Assembly: GCA_002751075.1 (NCBI GenBank)
Contig: NAOQ01000159.1
Span: 46,599 to 110,598 of the forward strand
Direction: 5' to 3'
From: Ichthyophonus hoferi
Taxonomy: Eukaryota; Opisthokonta; Ichthyosporea; Ichthyophonida; Ichthyophonidae
Length of the DNA stretch: 64,000 nt
How positions within the stretch are numbered: position 1 is the first letter of the stretch; the number at the start of each line of letters is the position of its first letter. The notes beneath the pieces were generated by a model. That model worked only from the letters and a program-made list of their open reading frames with translations. It searched no databases and was not told the DNA's origin. Below, piece after piece: positions 27,696 to 40,300 of this stretch. A program made the position numbers and the translations under genes.

Positions 27696-29375
27696 ATGTC
27701 TGATTCTTCAAAGCCTGTCATTGACCTCAAAGTATTAGATAAAACAGTGTTAAGACTGGAGACCACTCATGGCGGAGTTACCGGCTCCCAGCAAGTAGAA
27801 AACTTACTTTACATCTTTTTTTCCGCATAAAAAAATGCATTTAACGAAATATGATAACTATTTTTAATCATGATGATATATTAGAAATAAAAGTATCTTT
27901 TTTACCGGGAATGTAGTGCTCCTGTTGTCTTTAGGTTGATCTAGATCTTCTCAGTAAAAGATAAGCTAAAGCCCACTTGAATTATGTTTTTAATACACAC
28001 AATTGTTCTGAATTGAGAGACGCTTTAGACTTACTACCCCGCAACTTACAATATGGGCAATAACTATAATCTAAGCCACTATAATCTTGGATAGGCATTA
28101 TAAAATATTTCCTAATGGTTCAACTGTACTAGGTTTGACCAGCCCAGGTTTAACCAATTGGTCTTCTAGTAATTTTTTTGAATAATATATCTTATCACCT
28201 GAAAATCAAAAGAAATGATATAAATGAATAATAAAACAAGCAAATCAAATTTTCGGAAAGGCTTTTGACATACATTGAAAACTGAAAACTGTAATATTAA
28301 GAGTACCTTTACTATTGTTTTAGAAACTTTTATATGTAATAGTAAACGTCAACAGACAAATATGAAAAGTTCTGATAGATTTGCGCTATATTGAAATACT
28401 TACCTACCAGGTCATAGACTAGTAGTTTAGGCGATAGCTTTCTATTGACCCTAATAGGTAACTAAAGTTCAATGTAAGAAACGTGGTAACAGTAATAAAG
28501 AATAATCTATCTAAGCATAATAAAAAACTTGTTTCCAATACAATGCAAAGAAGAGTATGCACAAAAAAGAGGAAGACGTTGAAATTCTGGCTTCCATGCT
28601 ACAGTCTGCAAATGAAGCCGAGAAGGTGAAGGTTGCCTTTTCATCAGACTGGATCCATCCGAATGTTGTCATATAGGCTTGTATAGGTATCCGCTATGTG
28701 TATTTTATAAGAATTACATGTGTGGAGAACATGTGTAGGTTAGAAACCTCGCATCATTTAAAGCATGGATCTAGTTAATTAATAGTAATGATCTTTACGT
28801 AAAGTTCATTACTTTAGCGACGCGACATTTATTATTAGATATTTTTGTTGTGCTCAAAACTTTATCGCTTATATATAGACGCTTATAATGATTTGTCCAA
28901 AGTTTATCTGAGAATTTCACTACAATGGATGCAAGCAATTGTAGATTTTTAAAAACCAATACTTATAAGTTAAGTGTTACAGTATAGTAAGAAATGTAAG
29001 AAATACTACAGGTGCATCGGAACATCCTCTTACAAAGTGTCGATAAGTTGGAAATCTAATTCTTAGCAGAGTTGTTAGGACTATATCAAGTAACTGCAGG
29101 CCAGTCACTTAGACTAAAACTACCAAACCCAACCTCAGGTCTGTATCAAGGACTGCAACCTATACATGCAAATAAATACTGCTTGAACTAATAATAAAAG
29201 TTTTTTTTTGTTTTTAGTTATGACTAGAAGGCAGAACCTAAGTCTATCCAAAGACGATATTTGTCCAAAGTGCAAATTACTTCTAGCACCCATCATCCGT
29301 GCCCGGTCCGTGAGAATTGAAAAGAAGATGAGAGTCACACTTCTTACATATTCCGAAGGATCCACTGCAATATAA
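27696..29375 (+). CDS. Candidate Rpp21/Rpr2-like RNase P/MRP subunit (tentative four-exon model)
   Basis: Exons 27696-27794, 28551-28631, 29012-29036 and 29218-29375 join in matching phase to give 120 residues. The start is MSDSSKPVIDLKVLDK. A lysine/glutamate-rich helix follows (EEDVEILASMLQSANEAEKV). Near residue 80 is a CxxC knuckle with the phrase ICPKCKLLLAP, followed by SVRIEKK. This resembles the first zinc knuckle of the Rpp21/Rpr2 family, which acts in tRNA 5'-end processing as a protein subunit of RNase P, and the length is near the family's usual 120-155 residues. Where the second CxxC should be, the sequence reads LLTY, so the zinc site looks incomplete. A second open frame overlaps the end of the last exon and continues to about 29480. 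The gene may therefore be mis-modelled, decayed, or affected by a sequence error. Exon 3 is only 25 bases. Confidence 0.35.
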
Positions 29376-32300
29376 GAGCAAACTGATAGACTTTGATCTT
29401 GACTCGTTTAATGATAGTCTTACGTCAATGCCAAGCTTGGAGAAACAATCCTCCATTAACCAAAACATCAACACATTTCAGTAGTCCCTGAATAAGACCT
29501 GTAGTCTGGTTATATTTTTCTGATATATACCTGACCTGTCAGTCGGGAAAAAAATAGCATAGATTGATTATTATTACATATAAATTATTGTCACATATAA
29601 TCAAGCTGTCATATTTCAAACGTCAAGAAAACAGCACATCAAGATTGTCAAGCCTGATTAGTGACCTTTACAAATTGTTACGGCTGTAACACTTGAACCT
29701 TTTGAAGGTGTTTATTTATTGATTTTCTTGCGTATTTGTTACGTATTTGTTGTTATTTATTTGTTTATTCAATGATTTCTTTATATTCATTAGCATAACT
29801 TATTCACATAACTCTGCACTCATTGGTAGATGTAAGGACATAGCCTGGTAAAATAATTGGCGCAACCACAATCACGTGCCAATTAATTTAGTCTGACCAC
29901 AAATACAAACTTTTAGATTAATTACTGTAGTTAGCCCCGGTCATGTGTGGTTCTAATTGAAGATATACTCTTTTACGCAGTACTTGGGGTCACGTGATGG
30001 GGACGAACCAATTAATTTACTATGACCTTACGTCTCTAAAAGAATTTAGAGCTAATGAATAATTAGAAACGATTAATTGAATAACTAGAGGACATTATGA
30101 AGAGTAAAGAGAGAGAACTACGTAATATGAAGGATATTCTAGTTTGCATATGTACCAATCATAGCAATAAACAGCGTACTGGTAATAGAGAAAATTAGAA
30201 GAATCCAAGGACACGGCAAAAAAGAGCGAGAAAAACATAAAAATAGAAGTTAAGAAAGATTGTACAAGAGAAGAAGGGAAAGAAATATAATCTTATTGAC
30301 TGAGAAAAAAGAGAAGCAATAAGGCTATGAAACTTGAAAAGAATGGCAAGAAGAAAAATAAATAAAGTTATATAATAAAATACGATATCTCTTTTTCGAA
30401 GAACCGACTTGCCACTATTGACTTACGTACCTGAAAAATCAATTTTTGTTTTTGTTTGGAAATATGAAATATGTAACAATTCCAGTTTGAACACTCAAAA
30501 TACTCTGTACTATCATTCTATACCAAACACACAATCATTAAATGCAAATCTTAAAGGAAAGGACACATAATCCTTTCTTAGTAGGCTACAGATTGTATGT
30601 TGCTATTTTTAATATAGTACAGACCCGTTTATTTAATGTTTAGTACAGGTTTAGATCTTTATGTCCAAAACATTTGGGAACGGTGACAATACAAGGATAC
30701 CAATGTCATAAGATGGTACCTATGCTCGAGACCTGGTCTAGGTTACTTGAACAACAAATAAAGTTTCTAATTTGGTATGCCCTTTTTGCAAGGCATACTA
30801 TATGGGTTGTCCAATTTACAATATTTTATAAGTAATTCGAGTCATTCCAAGAAACCTGTTTGTTTAGGTTCTTTCATAGGTCAGTTATATTCTTAATCAT
30901 GGTCCTTCTAAATTTAGTCAGCGTAGACATAAACATAACTCTGAGAATCTGAAGAAGTCCAAGTTTACCAACTTGATTAAAAGTGTTTAGCAGCCACCAT
31001 CACACTGATTGTCACTCTTAATATCTTATTAAGTTACCGTACAATCATTGGTAAAAGTTATCCAGGCAGTATAAACCGTTAATACCTATAACTCTCATTC
31101 TTAGAATTTAAAGTACATTCTTCACAAAGTCAACATTTTTCACAACTTTTCGTTGCCTGTTTTAGAAACCGAAGCGAAAAACAAACAACCTTTTAGTATA
31201 AATCAAAAAGATTAGGGTCAATTTCTCACATGTTGAGCTTAGCTTACCAAAAATCTACGTAGAAACTTAGCCAACGGCTACCAAATTGCTTCTCTGTTTG
31301 AACTCATTGTCAGGTCTCATGTTTGCTAGGCATTTACACAATTAATCTTCTCATTCGAAGCGTGACAGCACTTACATTTTTTCAATTTTAAAGTTACAGA
31401 ATGTTGGCCAGTTATGATAACACAATAGCAAAATCACCAGTTTACCCACCCAAAGACCTTTATTAAGGCCAAAAGTACTTTAGTACACAAAAACTAAAGG
31501 GGGTTTTCAAATTATTTTTTGATGCTACCACAAGCAATATATATATTACAGACCTAGTCAAACAACACAAAATACAGTCCAGTAGTGCCTGTTAAAAGAT
31601 GGTCTCCATTGTCACTAATTTAGGAAGCTTGAACTCAGTTCACGCTAAATTACAAACCTGACTCGAAATGGATCCATTTGTATTAAAAACTAAAAACCAA
31701 CGTATTCTTTCCACTATTTTTTTTTTCCATTATACAAAAAAATCGCAAGCCTTACTGTCACACCACGAAAGCTGCAAGACTGCCGAGAAAGTGCCAAACT
31801 GTATTAGTAACTTGCCTCCAGCCCTAGTAATGCATGCTGTTTGTAAGCAACAAAGGGACTAATAGTAATAGATTGGATATATCATCAAATGTATGCAGGG
31901 AACATGCGCCAGGCCCCAAAATATACCAGTCATTTACTTGTGGGGACCGTACATCAGAAAAAGAACACGGTAAAAAAATAATCAGATAGGTCATTCATTA
32001 TTCGGTGTTTTCAATCAGTGGAACCAGGCTATTTGACCAGGATAATGTATGCCGATTTCGGCCTGTGTAGTAATTATCTCATCTATGTTCAGGACTGCAG
32101 CCGACAACTGCATGCATAAAACTTAAGAGTAAAAACTGTAGTCCTCATACAGTATCCCTACAGAATCAAGAGTCTCCAATCTGTCTCAGACATAACCTTT
32201 TTGTACTTTCTAAATACACCATCATATATATCGAGTACTTCGGAACCCAGCATTAATTAAATATATAATTACAACGGTAGTTGCTTTGCCTATGTTATAC

Positions 32301-32829
32301 ATTACAATACGTGGTATATGTGTTACCAACTGTAACTCATAAGTGGGAGTAATATTTATTATATTATCTTTACTTGCTCCTGAACGGCTCCAGCATTCCG
32401 GTAGAGCAGAGGCAGCAATTGGTTTTTTACTGGCTGTAGAAAGATTACCTACCACCATTTTAAGCGGGGGTGTGAACTATGTAACAAGTAAAAGGTTATA
32501 GAAAACCATAAAAGCACAAAAATCCTATTATTATGATTGCAATATTAAAAATATATCACCTATGCACACATTATGGTTGTTTTTTAATAATGACATACCA
32601 TTTTAAATATGTAAGCCCAAGACTCTTACTGTAAATAAAACTGTTATAACCTACTATAGCTAAATTGATTTGTTTTCTATACATTTATCATTTCATACCA
32701 ATATATAATTGCTTATTCAGACACATAATGCCCTGACAAAGGTGAAAATAGTGAAGTACAAGCAAATATATTTTAAAATGCAATCTGCTATAGGAGCGAC
32801 AGGCCAGGAAAGATAATTCTCCTTGTATA
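29376..32829. other. Intergenic region, no gene recognised
   Basis: About 3.4 kb of AT-rich sequence lies between the Rpr2-like candidate and the 3' end of DBR1. Several short open frames occur, for example 31668-31862 plus and 32222-32458 minus. None has recognisable motifs or a chain of phase-matched exons. A small perfect inverted repeat (7-base arms, 10-base loop) lies at 30775-30798. I see no RNA gene or mobile element. Confidence 0.5.
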
Positions 32830-34756
32830 TTATTCATCATCGCTATTGAGTTCAATTTCATCGGGATTAAATGCTAAAGGGAATGGATAAATTGAATTAG
32901 TATTCAGTCAAATATACAATTTTCATGTAACAAAAACAGTGATATAGTATGTGTAATTCTATGAATACAGAGCATATATGTTTTTATGGAAGACTAAAAA
33001 GCATATCCAACTTGCAATTAAACGTAAGAACACGAATTCCACAATAATCAGCATTGGAATAAAAAATCATTGACGGGCAAGTTACAAGAGTATCTATGTC
33101 CTTTCATCTTCAAAATAGGAATTTTAAACGGGCTTTTGTACGGCGTGACATGAGTTTAGAGTTGTAATTAATTTTAATTTATATTTATTGTTAGCTTAAT
33201 TTTACCTTTTTAAAGTAAAAATTTGTCTTATCTTTGCTTTTGATTTTTATTGAATGTTTTGATGATTCTCGTATTGAAGTATGATATAAGGTTATGCCTA
33301 TACTACAGCCTTAGCGGTATACAATCATTTACTTTCATAGGGAAATGAACACATTATATGTGTGAGTACAGCACAACAATATAATAACTAAAATATAAAA
33401 TCTTATTTAGAATATAGATTAATTGTATTTATAAACTAAGTATGAAACATCATAGTTCAGAAGAGAAGTTAAAAATAAAAATAGAGTCTGATTGTATGAA
33501 ATGCTTCTGCATATTATACGTATGCAAATTTATTTGCCTATATATATCATTATACCTAACTGCGAATGTAAAATACTATACTTGTAGTATGTGTGATTAA
33601 CACTCAGCAGATTGCTTGGTATAACTTTCATTCTTGCTTCTTTTTTCAGGGTAAATATTTTGAAAAATATGATACAATGAATAATCAAAGACAGTTAAAC
33701 TTGTTTATAATCACGTGAAAATTTGTTTTTCATAAAATTAATTAAAAGGATAATAATACACACACATTAGATCTCAATATGTATCATATTATAATAGTAA
33801 ATGCAAACTATCCAATAAATATAGCAATTATCGTTAATTAATTAATAAATAAATTGATTATTGCCGAGTTTAGAGGGATTTTTCAATGACATGCTTTCCC
33901 AGGCATCTATAACTATATACATTTACATGTGTATATATGTACCTTGTTGGTGTTTTACATCGTTTGTATGTGTCATCGTGCTTGTCGCAATAATAACGTT
34001 ACTACTATCGATGGAAGTAGGTGTTTCCAATTGGTTCATGGGAGGTGGTAACGTCATAGAAGGATTTTTCTTCCTCTCTGGAGTCTAAATAAAAATATTA
34101 TTCAATTGGTTAGAGATCTTCAATCATATTTTAAAATTTTAATAAGAATTTTTTTAAGAGGCTACCTATCCAAAAATAATAACTTTTATTTTTATAAGCT
34201 ATCTTCATCAGAGCCCAAAAGCAAGAATCAAGGAACCAAACAGCTGGTATCACTACAACTGGTAACTTATACAAAAACAAAACAAAACAAACATGGAAGG
34301 TTATTATCATACCATCATTACAACACTAGTAGATCCTAACTCGGGTATGATAACTATTTGAATATACAAAGTACACTATTAAGCCCATTGTATAAAAATT
34401 AAAAGAATTTTAATCTAGCTAATTGGTTGAGTCTCTTTAATTGACAGCCAGTTTTAACTAGGGAGGACTTTTTGATGCCTAAAAGTAGACTGGCCAGTAA
34501 TGAAGACCAATCAGAAAACAAAAAATTAAATGTGTCGCATAAATATTACTTTTAAATACTATCCAACTATGACAATAACTGTAGAATATATAATATTATC
34601 TTGGGGAAACAATACAATGCTGGTTATAATAGCCATGTGTCAAGCTTTTCCGTAGTCTATGAATGTTAAGATACGAGAAAATCAGCCGCTATTGTTAGCT
34701 AGCTATATAAATACTTGTAATTAGCCCATTTCATCAGAGAAAAAGAATTAAAAATA

Positions 34757-34807
<51 letters not shown>

Positions 34808-37302
34808 GTATCTACGAATATAGAGTTGTTCTCAAATCTTCAATAATATTGATATACAGCCGATTTATACACAATTTCCCATATACAAAAGCATTCAGTA
34901 ACATAAACAAGTACATCATACATGGCAGGCCAGCATTATGAAAGAAAACTCCACAACAGTTCCTCACCACCACAAAGAGACAGAACAAACACACCTTAAC
35001 ATCAGAAGAAGGTAGAGTTATACTAGCAGTTGTAGCTTTAACTGTCCCTGGAGAGCGAGGGGAAGGGCCTATAGGCATGTCTGTTTTCCCACTATCATCT
35101 ATTGTGGAGCCAGCATCGTCGCTATCAATATCGTCTATGTTGATCTCGTTGGGATCCTTAGCTTCAATATTGTAAAATAACCGCAGTGTAAATAGGTGGA
35201 CAACATACTGACCATACTTTGAAACAAAGAATAATTATCATCTTAAGTGCACCCAAAAACAATATCAGTCTGCTTAGCACACCTGTATTAGCCCAATAAT
35301 GCGAATTGGAAACAATAAAAAATGAAATGGCAAGCATGCTCTCAGTCTTCCTATGGGTGTCAGTAAGCAAAGATAAAAAACCACAATGACCGAGATAAAA
35401 TATTGATAATAATAATAATTTCCAATTACCTACCCTCACACTCTGTCGTACTAAAGTTAGACAGCCCCCCTCCCTGTAGTCCACAGAGGGTCGCTTCTGA
35501 CAGTTCCAATTTCTTTAAAAGGGCAATTGTTTGTGGACTGGCTATGTGTTGCGCTGTAATACAGGGAAAACAGAGGTAAATAACATAGAGACTAAAGAAG
35601 AGAGGATGCATTTCTTTGCTGATTGAGTTGATTGTAATGAATTATGGTTGCTAATACTATCAACATTTGTATTGTTAACACAATTAACGTATTTATATAG
35701 CGAGTATATTCAAGATAAAATAGTATTGAGTTTTTTCTACAACTTTTTCAATAAAATTACCCAAAATATCGCTTTTCATTAAGATTTGTACCACTATGAA
35801 TAGCATATATAAATGCTTAGTTGTAACATAGTAATAGCAAGGAGCTTATCTATCCGAGTTAAATGAATATTACACTAATCAACATTAATTATATAGTAGT
35901 TATTAACCAATAACTATAATATATAATATTTATAAAGCATTAAGAGTGCTAGACACGCATAAATTGTTGCAAGCATAGATTGTTCAGTTGATCTAAAATA
36001 TATATGCTTAAAGATAAAGATAAGCCAATTAGGACAGGCCATTCACCCACCAGGAAGGCCAATATTAGGGTTAGAGATCTGATAGGCTGGAGCAGTAATC
36101 TCAAAATTAGTAGGAATGGTTAGATCGGGTATCAAGAGGCGCACCTAGAGAGAGCCAATGAAATGACATGTAAGAGTAGGATCATCCAATTAGTATACAG
36201 GTAATTGTCAAAGGAAAAATAAGATCAACTCCAAAACGCAAAATCTAAAACAAGATAAACAAATATTTCACAAGTTAGTTGGTGGTTGTTATACAGCACA
36301 GAACAATTGCATCATAATACTGTTTGTTTTTCGTTTTTACGTTTTTCAAGTTGTAGATTTTCTTTCTAAGCGGTTCACAGTTATTCCCGGCACCAATTCA
36401 GACCCACCCTATCCGTCTTTGCACACAAATGATTGGTGTAGAAGAATCCATACCTTGGCTTTCTCACATTCGATGACGTCAGGACTAAATCTGCAATGAC
36501 ACGTGGGCGAATTACTATATACATTCAAACATTTCAAATCTGAACGTGTTTAGTACTGACAGTTGCTGTTATAATGTTATGATATTAAGATAAAGATATT
36601 GATAAGAACAAGTTGTTTATATAACATGCCAATAAAAGCTTTCAGTTAATAGGATTGTAGAATTTAAACAACTTCTATCTTAAGATGATCATAAGACTGG
36701 GAACTTAGACAAGTGCAATGCCTGTAAAGTAATATATAGGCCTTATTCTATTGGTATTACCAGCACCAACATACCCTAATATGGTTATAATGACCAGTGT
36801 GTATATTATGCTACTCACCTGATAGGCAGAGGGCCTTGATAATGATCAGAGGAGAAAAAAGGGTCGGTCAGACGGAGTATGGCTAGCCACTCTAAGTCAT
36901 ATTCAAACACTAGAGGGCTTGGTGGGTTTGGAATATCTACAATCTACAGTGTGGTGGAATATATTATAATATAATATAATATAGTATAGTATTGGTATAA
37001 TATAATACAATATAATATAACAATAAAATAAAACGCAATGTTAAGATAATACATGTTAAGACATGATATAATAGTATGGTATAGGGGAAAATGTAGGAGA
37101 AACAGTGGCATACGTGTCAATATTATCGGAAGGATAGAAAGAAATAGAAATAAGAGAAAAAAGGAATGACTTTTGCTAGAAAGAGAGACGGTGACAAGAA
37201 AAATACGCTCAGCTAACATAATGCACCAGGTCGGTAAAGTAGACCAACCTCGCCCTCAATGCAATGTTCGGGTGGTCATTGCAAGAAAGAGACAGTTATA
37301 AG

Positions 37303-37333
<31 letters not shown>

Positions 37334-40300
37334 TATATATGTATGTGCGGATTGTAGAAGCACATCGTAGTAGAACAATTGGAAAAAAGGAGCTTGATAA
37401 TTCACTATGCAATCAAAATAGGAATAGGAAATAGAAAACCAATGCACATCAACCTGCCTTGATATTGTTGTTATGTATAGTGAGAAGCACGGGATCGTAT
37501 TATACCCATGATAATAGAAACATACTCTAAACATACGTAAACGATTATTACTGTAATGTACCTGAAGGTAGTCTTGGCCTGGTAGGCATTTACTGAGGGC
37601 TAGGAACTTGGTGGTGGCACGAACGTCTGTATTATGGCAAAGTATAGTATAGTATAGTATAGTTTAGTATGGTATGATATAGTATGGTATGGTATAGTAT
37701 GGTATAGTATAGTACAGTATAGTATAGTATAGTATAGTATAGTATAGGATAGTATAGTACAGTATAGTATAGTATAGTATAGTACAGTACAGTATAGTAT
37801 AGTATACTATAGTATACTATAGTCTAGTATGGTATGGTATGGTATGGTATGATATAGTTTAGTACAGTATGGTATAGAAAATAATAAAAGTGTAAGTAAC
37901 AAAAGGTGAGCAAAGCCATATGAAAGCGATACAAGAGTGTGTTGGAAAGAAGGTATGGAAGAGAGTCAAATAGGGAGGGGTGAAAGAAAGATAGATACAT
38001 ATAACTAAAGAGACATAGAGAGAAAGAGAACCATATACACACATGGAGATACCAAGCAAACAGTTATATATACAGGTACAACAACACATATGTAAACAAT
38101 GCCATTTTAGATAAATAGAAATGAACAAAGAGAAATAAGAAAAACACGAGACAATAAAATAATCAACAACAGAGGTATAACTATAGCCATAAATTCCAAA
38201 TAAACAATTAATATACAATCATTATATAATTAATATAATCAACACACAACACAGAAGGTGATAGGATAGCGCGGGGGAGTAGAGAGAGAGAGAGCTAACC
38301 ATTGGGTGCAGTAGGGTCAGTATGACGTACTACGGCAGGAAACTTGACATGTAAGTGCGCGGAGAACCAATAGGAGGGCTTCAGAAGATCCATGACTTCC
38401 CGATTAGGTGGGCTGCCTAGTTCATTTCGTTCAACCTATAGGTATGACTGTTAGTGCATTGATGCATTGGTGGAAATTACCGCTGAATATGTTAGGAAAT
38501 AGGCACGGGCAAATAGAAGATGCATATGTATATTAAAATATATGCATATATACACATATACACATACATATTACATACCAAGAAACTATAACAGTATGAT
38601 ATGAATATAGAGGAAAATAGATGATAATAATAATAATCAACCAACCAACCTCTTCCTTTAAAAATTTCTTCTTTCTGAGGAGTAAGTCCTTGTCACCGTG
38701 GAAGGCAATACGCGAAGGCCAATCATGTGAGAGGAAAATATCCATAGGTTCGTATATCTATGTTAGGTTAAACCGGATATATTAGATTGGTAGATATATA
38801 GAGAGGATACTGACCGGCACAATCAGGTTAATATATACAGTTTACATAATCTAGTGATATACATAAAGACCATACATCAAGCACATCTAATGCAATATTT
38901 AGTCATATAGGTTCTTTACTATATATCATATATAGGTTCCTTACCATAGATAGGCTCCTTACCATATATAGGTTCCTTACCATATATAGGTCCCATATCA
39001 TATATAGGTTCCTCACCATAGATAGGCTCCTTACCATATATAGGTTCCTTACCATATATAGGTCCCATATCATATATAGGTTCCTCGCCATAGATAGGCT
39101 CCTTACCATATATAGATTCCATACCATAATCCTATAGGTAACCCACCAGAGAAATCTATACATATATACATGCACATATCCATAGTAAGTAAGCCACCTC
39201 TACTATCACGATTACTTCCACGCATACTAATTCCTATTATGTTTCATCCAATCAAATATACATTTACTAACCCTTATTCAGTTTCGTCTAATTCTATACC
39301 CACATACTAACCTGTTTCATTTTCCATACGTCATATGCTCTAACGTGATAGGCGCTGCGAATGGATCTTTCATCAAAAGGCGGCTTCTCAAAATGACCTT
39401 AAAAAGAAAGTAGTATACGTCATAAGCCTGTGACTGTGACGCAATGGGGTCGTACAATTATATATGTAGATAATAATTATGCCTTATAGAAGTATGAAAG
39501 TAAGCACTAATAAAAAGAGGTACATATTTATATATATATATAGAACAATGCATGGATGATAATATATAAAGATAACAATAATACACAGTGCATTCTATCA
39601 ACAGCCTATAACAACGAGACCTTACAATACAAGAAAAAGCGAAGTAAATGATAAATATGGCTATGTAGCACTGTCTCTTATGTGGGCATGAAAGAGAAAG
39701 AGAGGGAGAGAGAGAGGGAATAGAATGTATGTTGGCAGGAACAGTAGGACGGTAGACAGGAAAGGATTAACTAACTAATTAATTAATTAATTAATTAGAA
39801 CATCACGCAATAATAACAAAACACCATATACCTTTCTTGTAATCACCGCTCTTATATATGCCTGATAGGCCGCCTATCCGTATGCCGCCATATCTTACCA
39901 CTCCACCGAAACCAAGGAAGTAGATATTAGGGGCAACCCATCCTCCGTGATATCTGTCAATAACATCCAATCATTAACCCCATTTCCATTGAGGTTGACC
40001 AGTTAAATACCGGTATGAAATTTAGAAATATATACAATGAATGTAAGTAAAGAAAATTGTGTAGCAACCAAAGGGGAAAAAAAGTAAAAAGTAAAAAAGT
40101 AGGAGAGAAAGAGAGATAGATGAATAATAATAATACTAATAATAAAGTATAAAGAATGGTTTACAGCGATTGAGAGAAGCACAGTGGTGTATGAAACAGA
40201 TACAGTAGTAGGTTAATTTTTGCAATAAGCATACGATTTGATACCACTGACCACTTGTATATCTTGTAAGGTATAATAACCTTTTGCTCTCTTATTATAG

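Noticed and set aside
29283-29474. Minus-strand frame with ICKKCD and a cysteine end
   Set aside because: It overlaps the plus-strand Rpr2-like exon. The plus strand has the phase-matched exon chain and the family-like CxxC context, so the minus frame is probably a shadow.
32222-32458. Minus-strand frame starting MVVGNLSTASKK downstream of DBR1
   Set aside because: The DBR1 stop at 32830 is well supported. I found no phase-matched neighbour exons and no motif, so a separate gene cannot be supported.
38903-39175. Repetitive proteins (YGKEPI-type) on the minus strand
   Set aside because: An 18-base satellite with no stop codons in two frames, inside a DBR1 intron. No start context or splice support.
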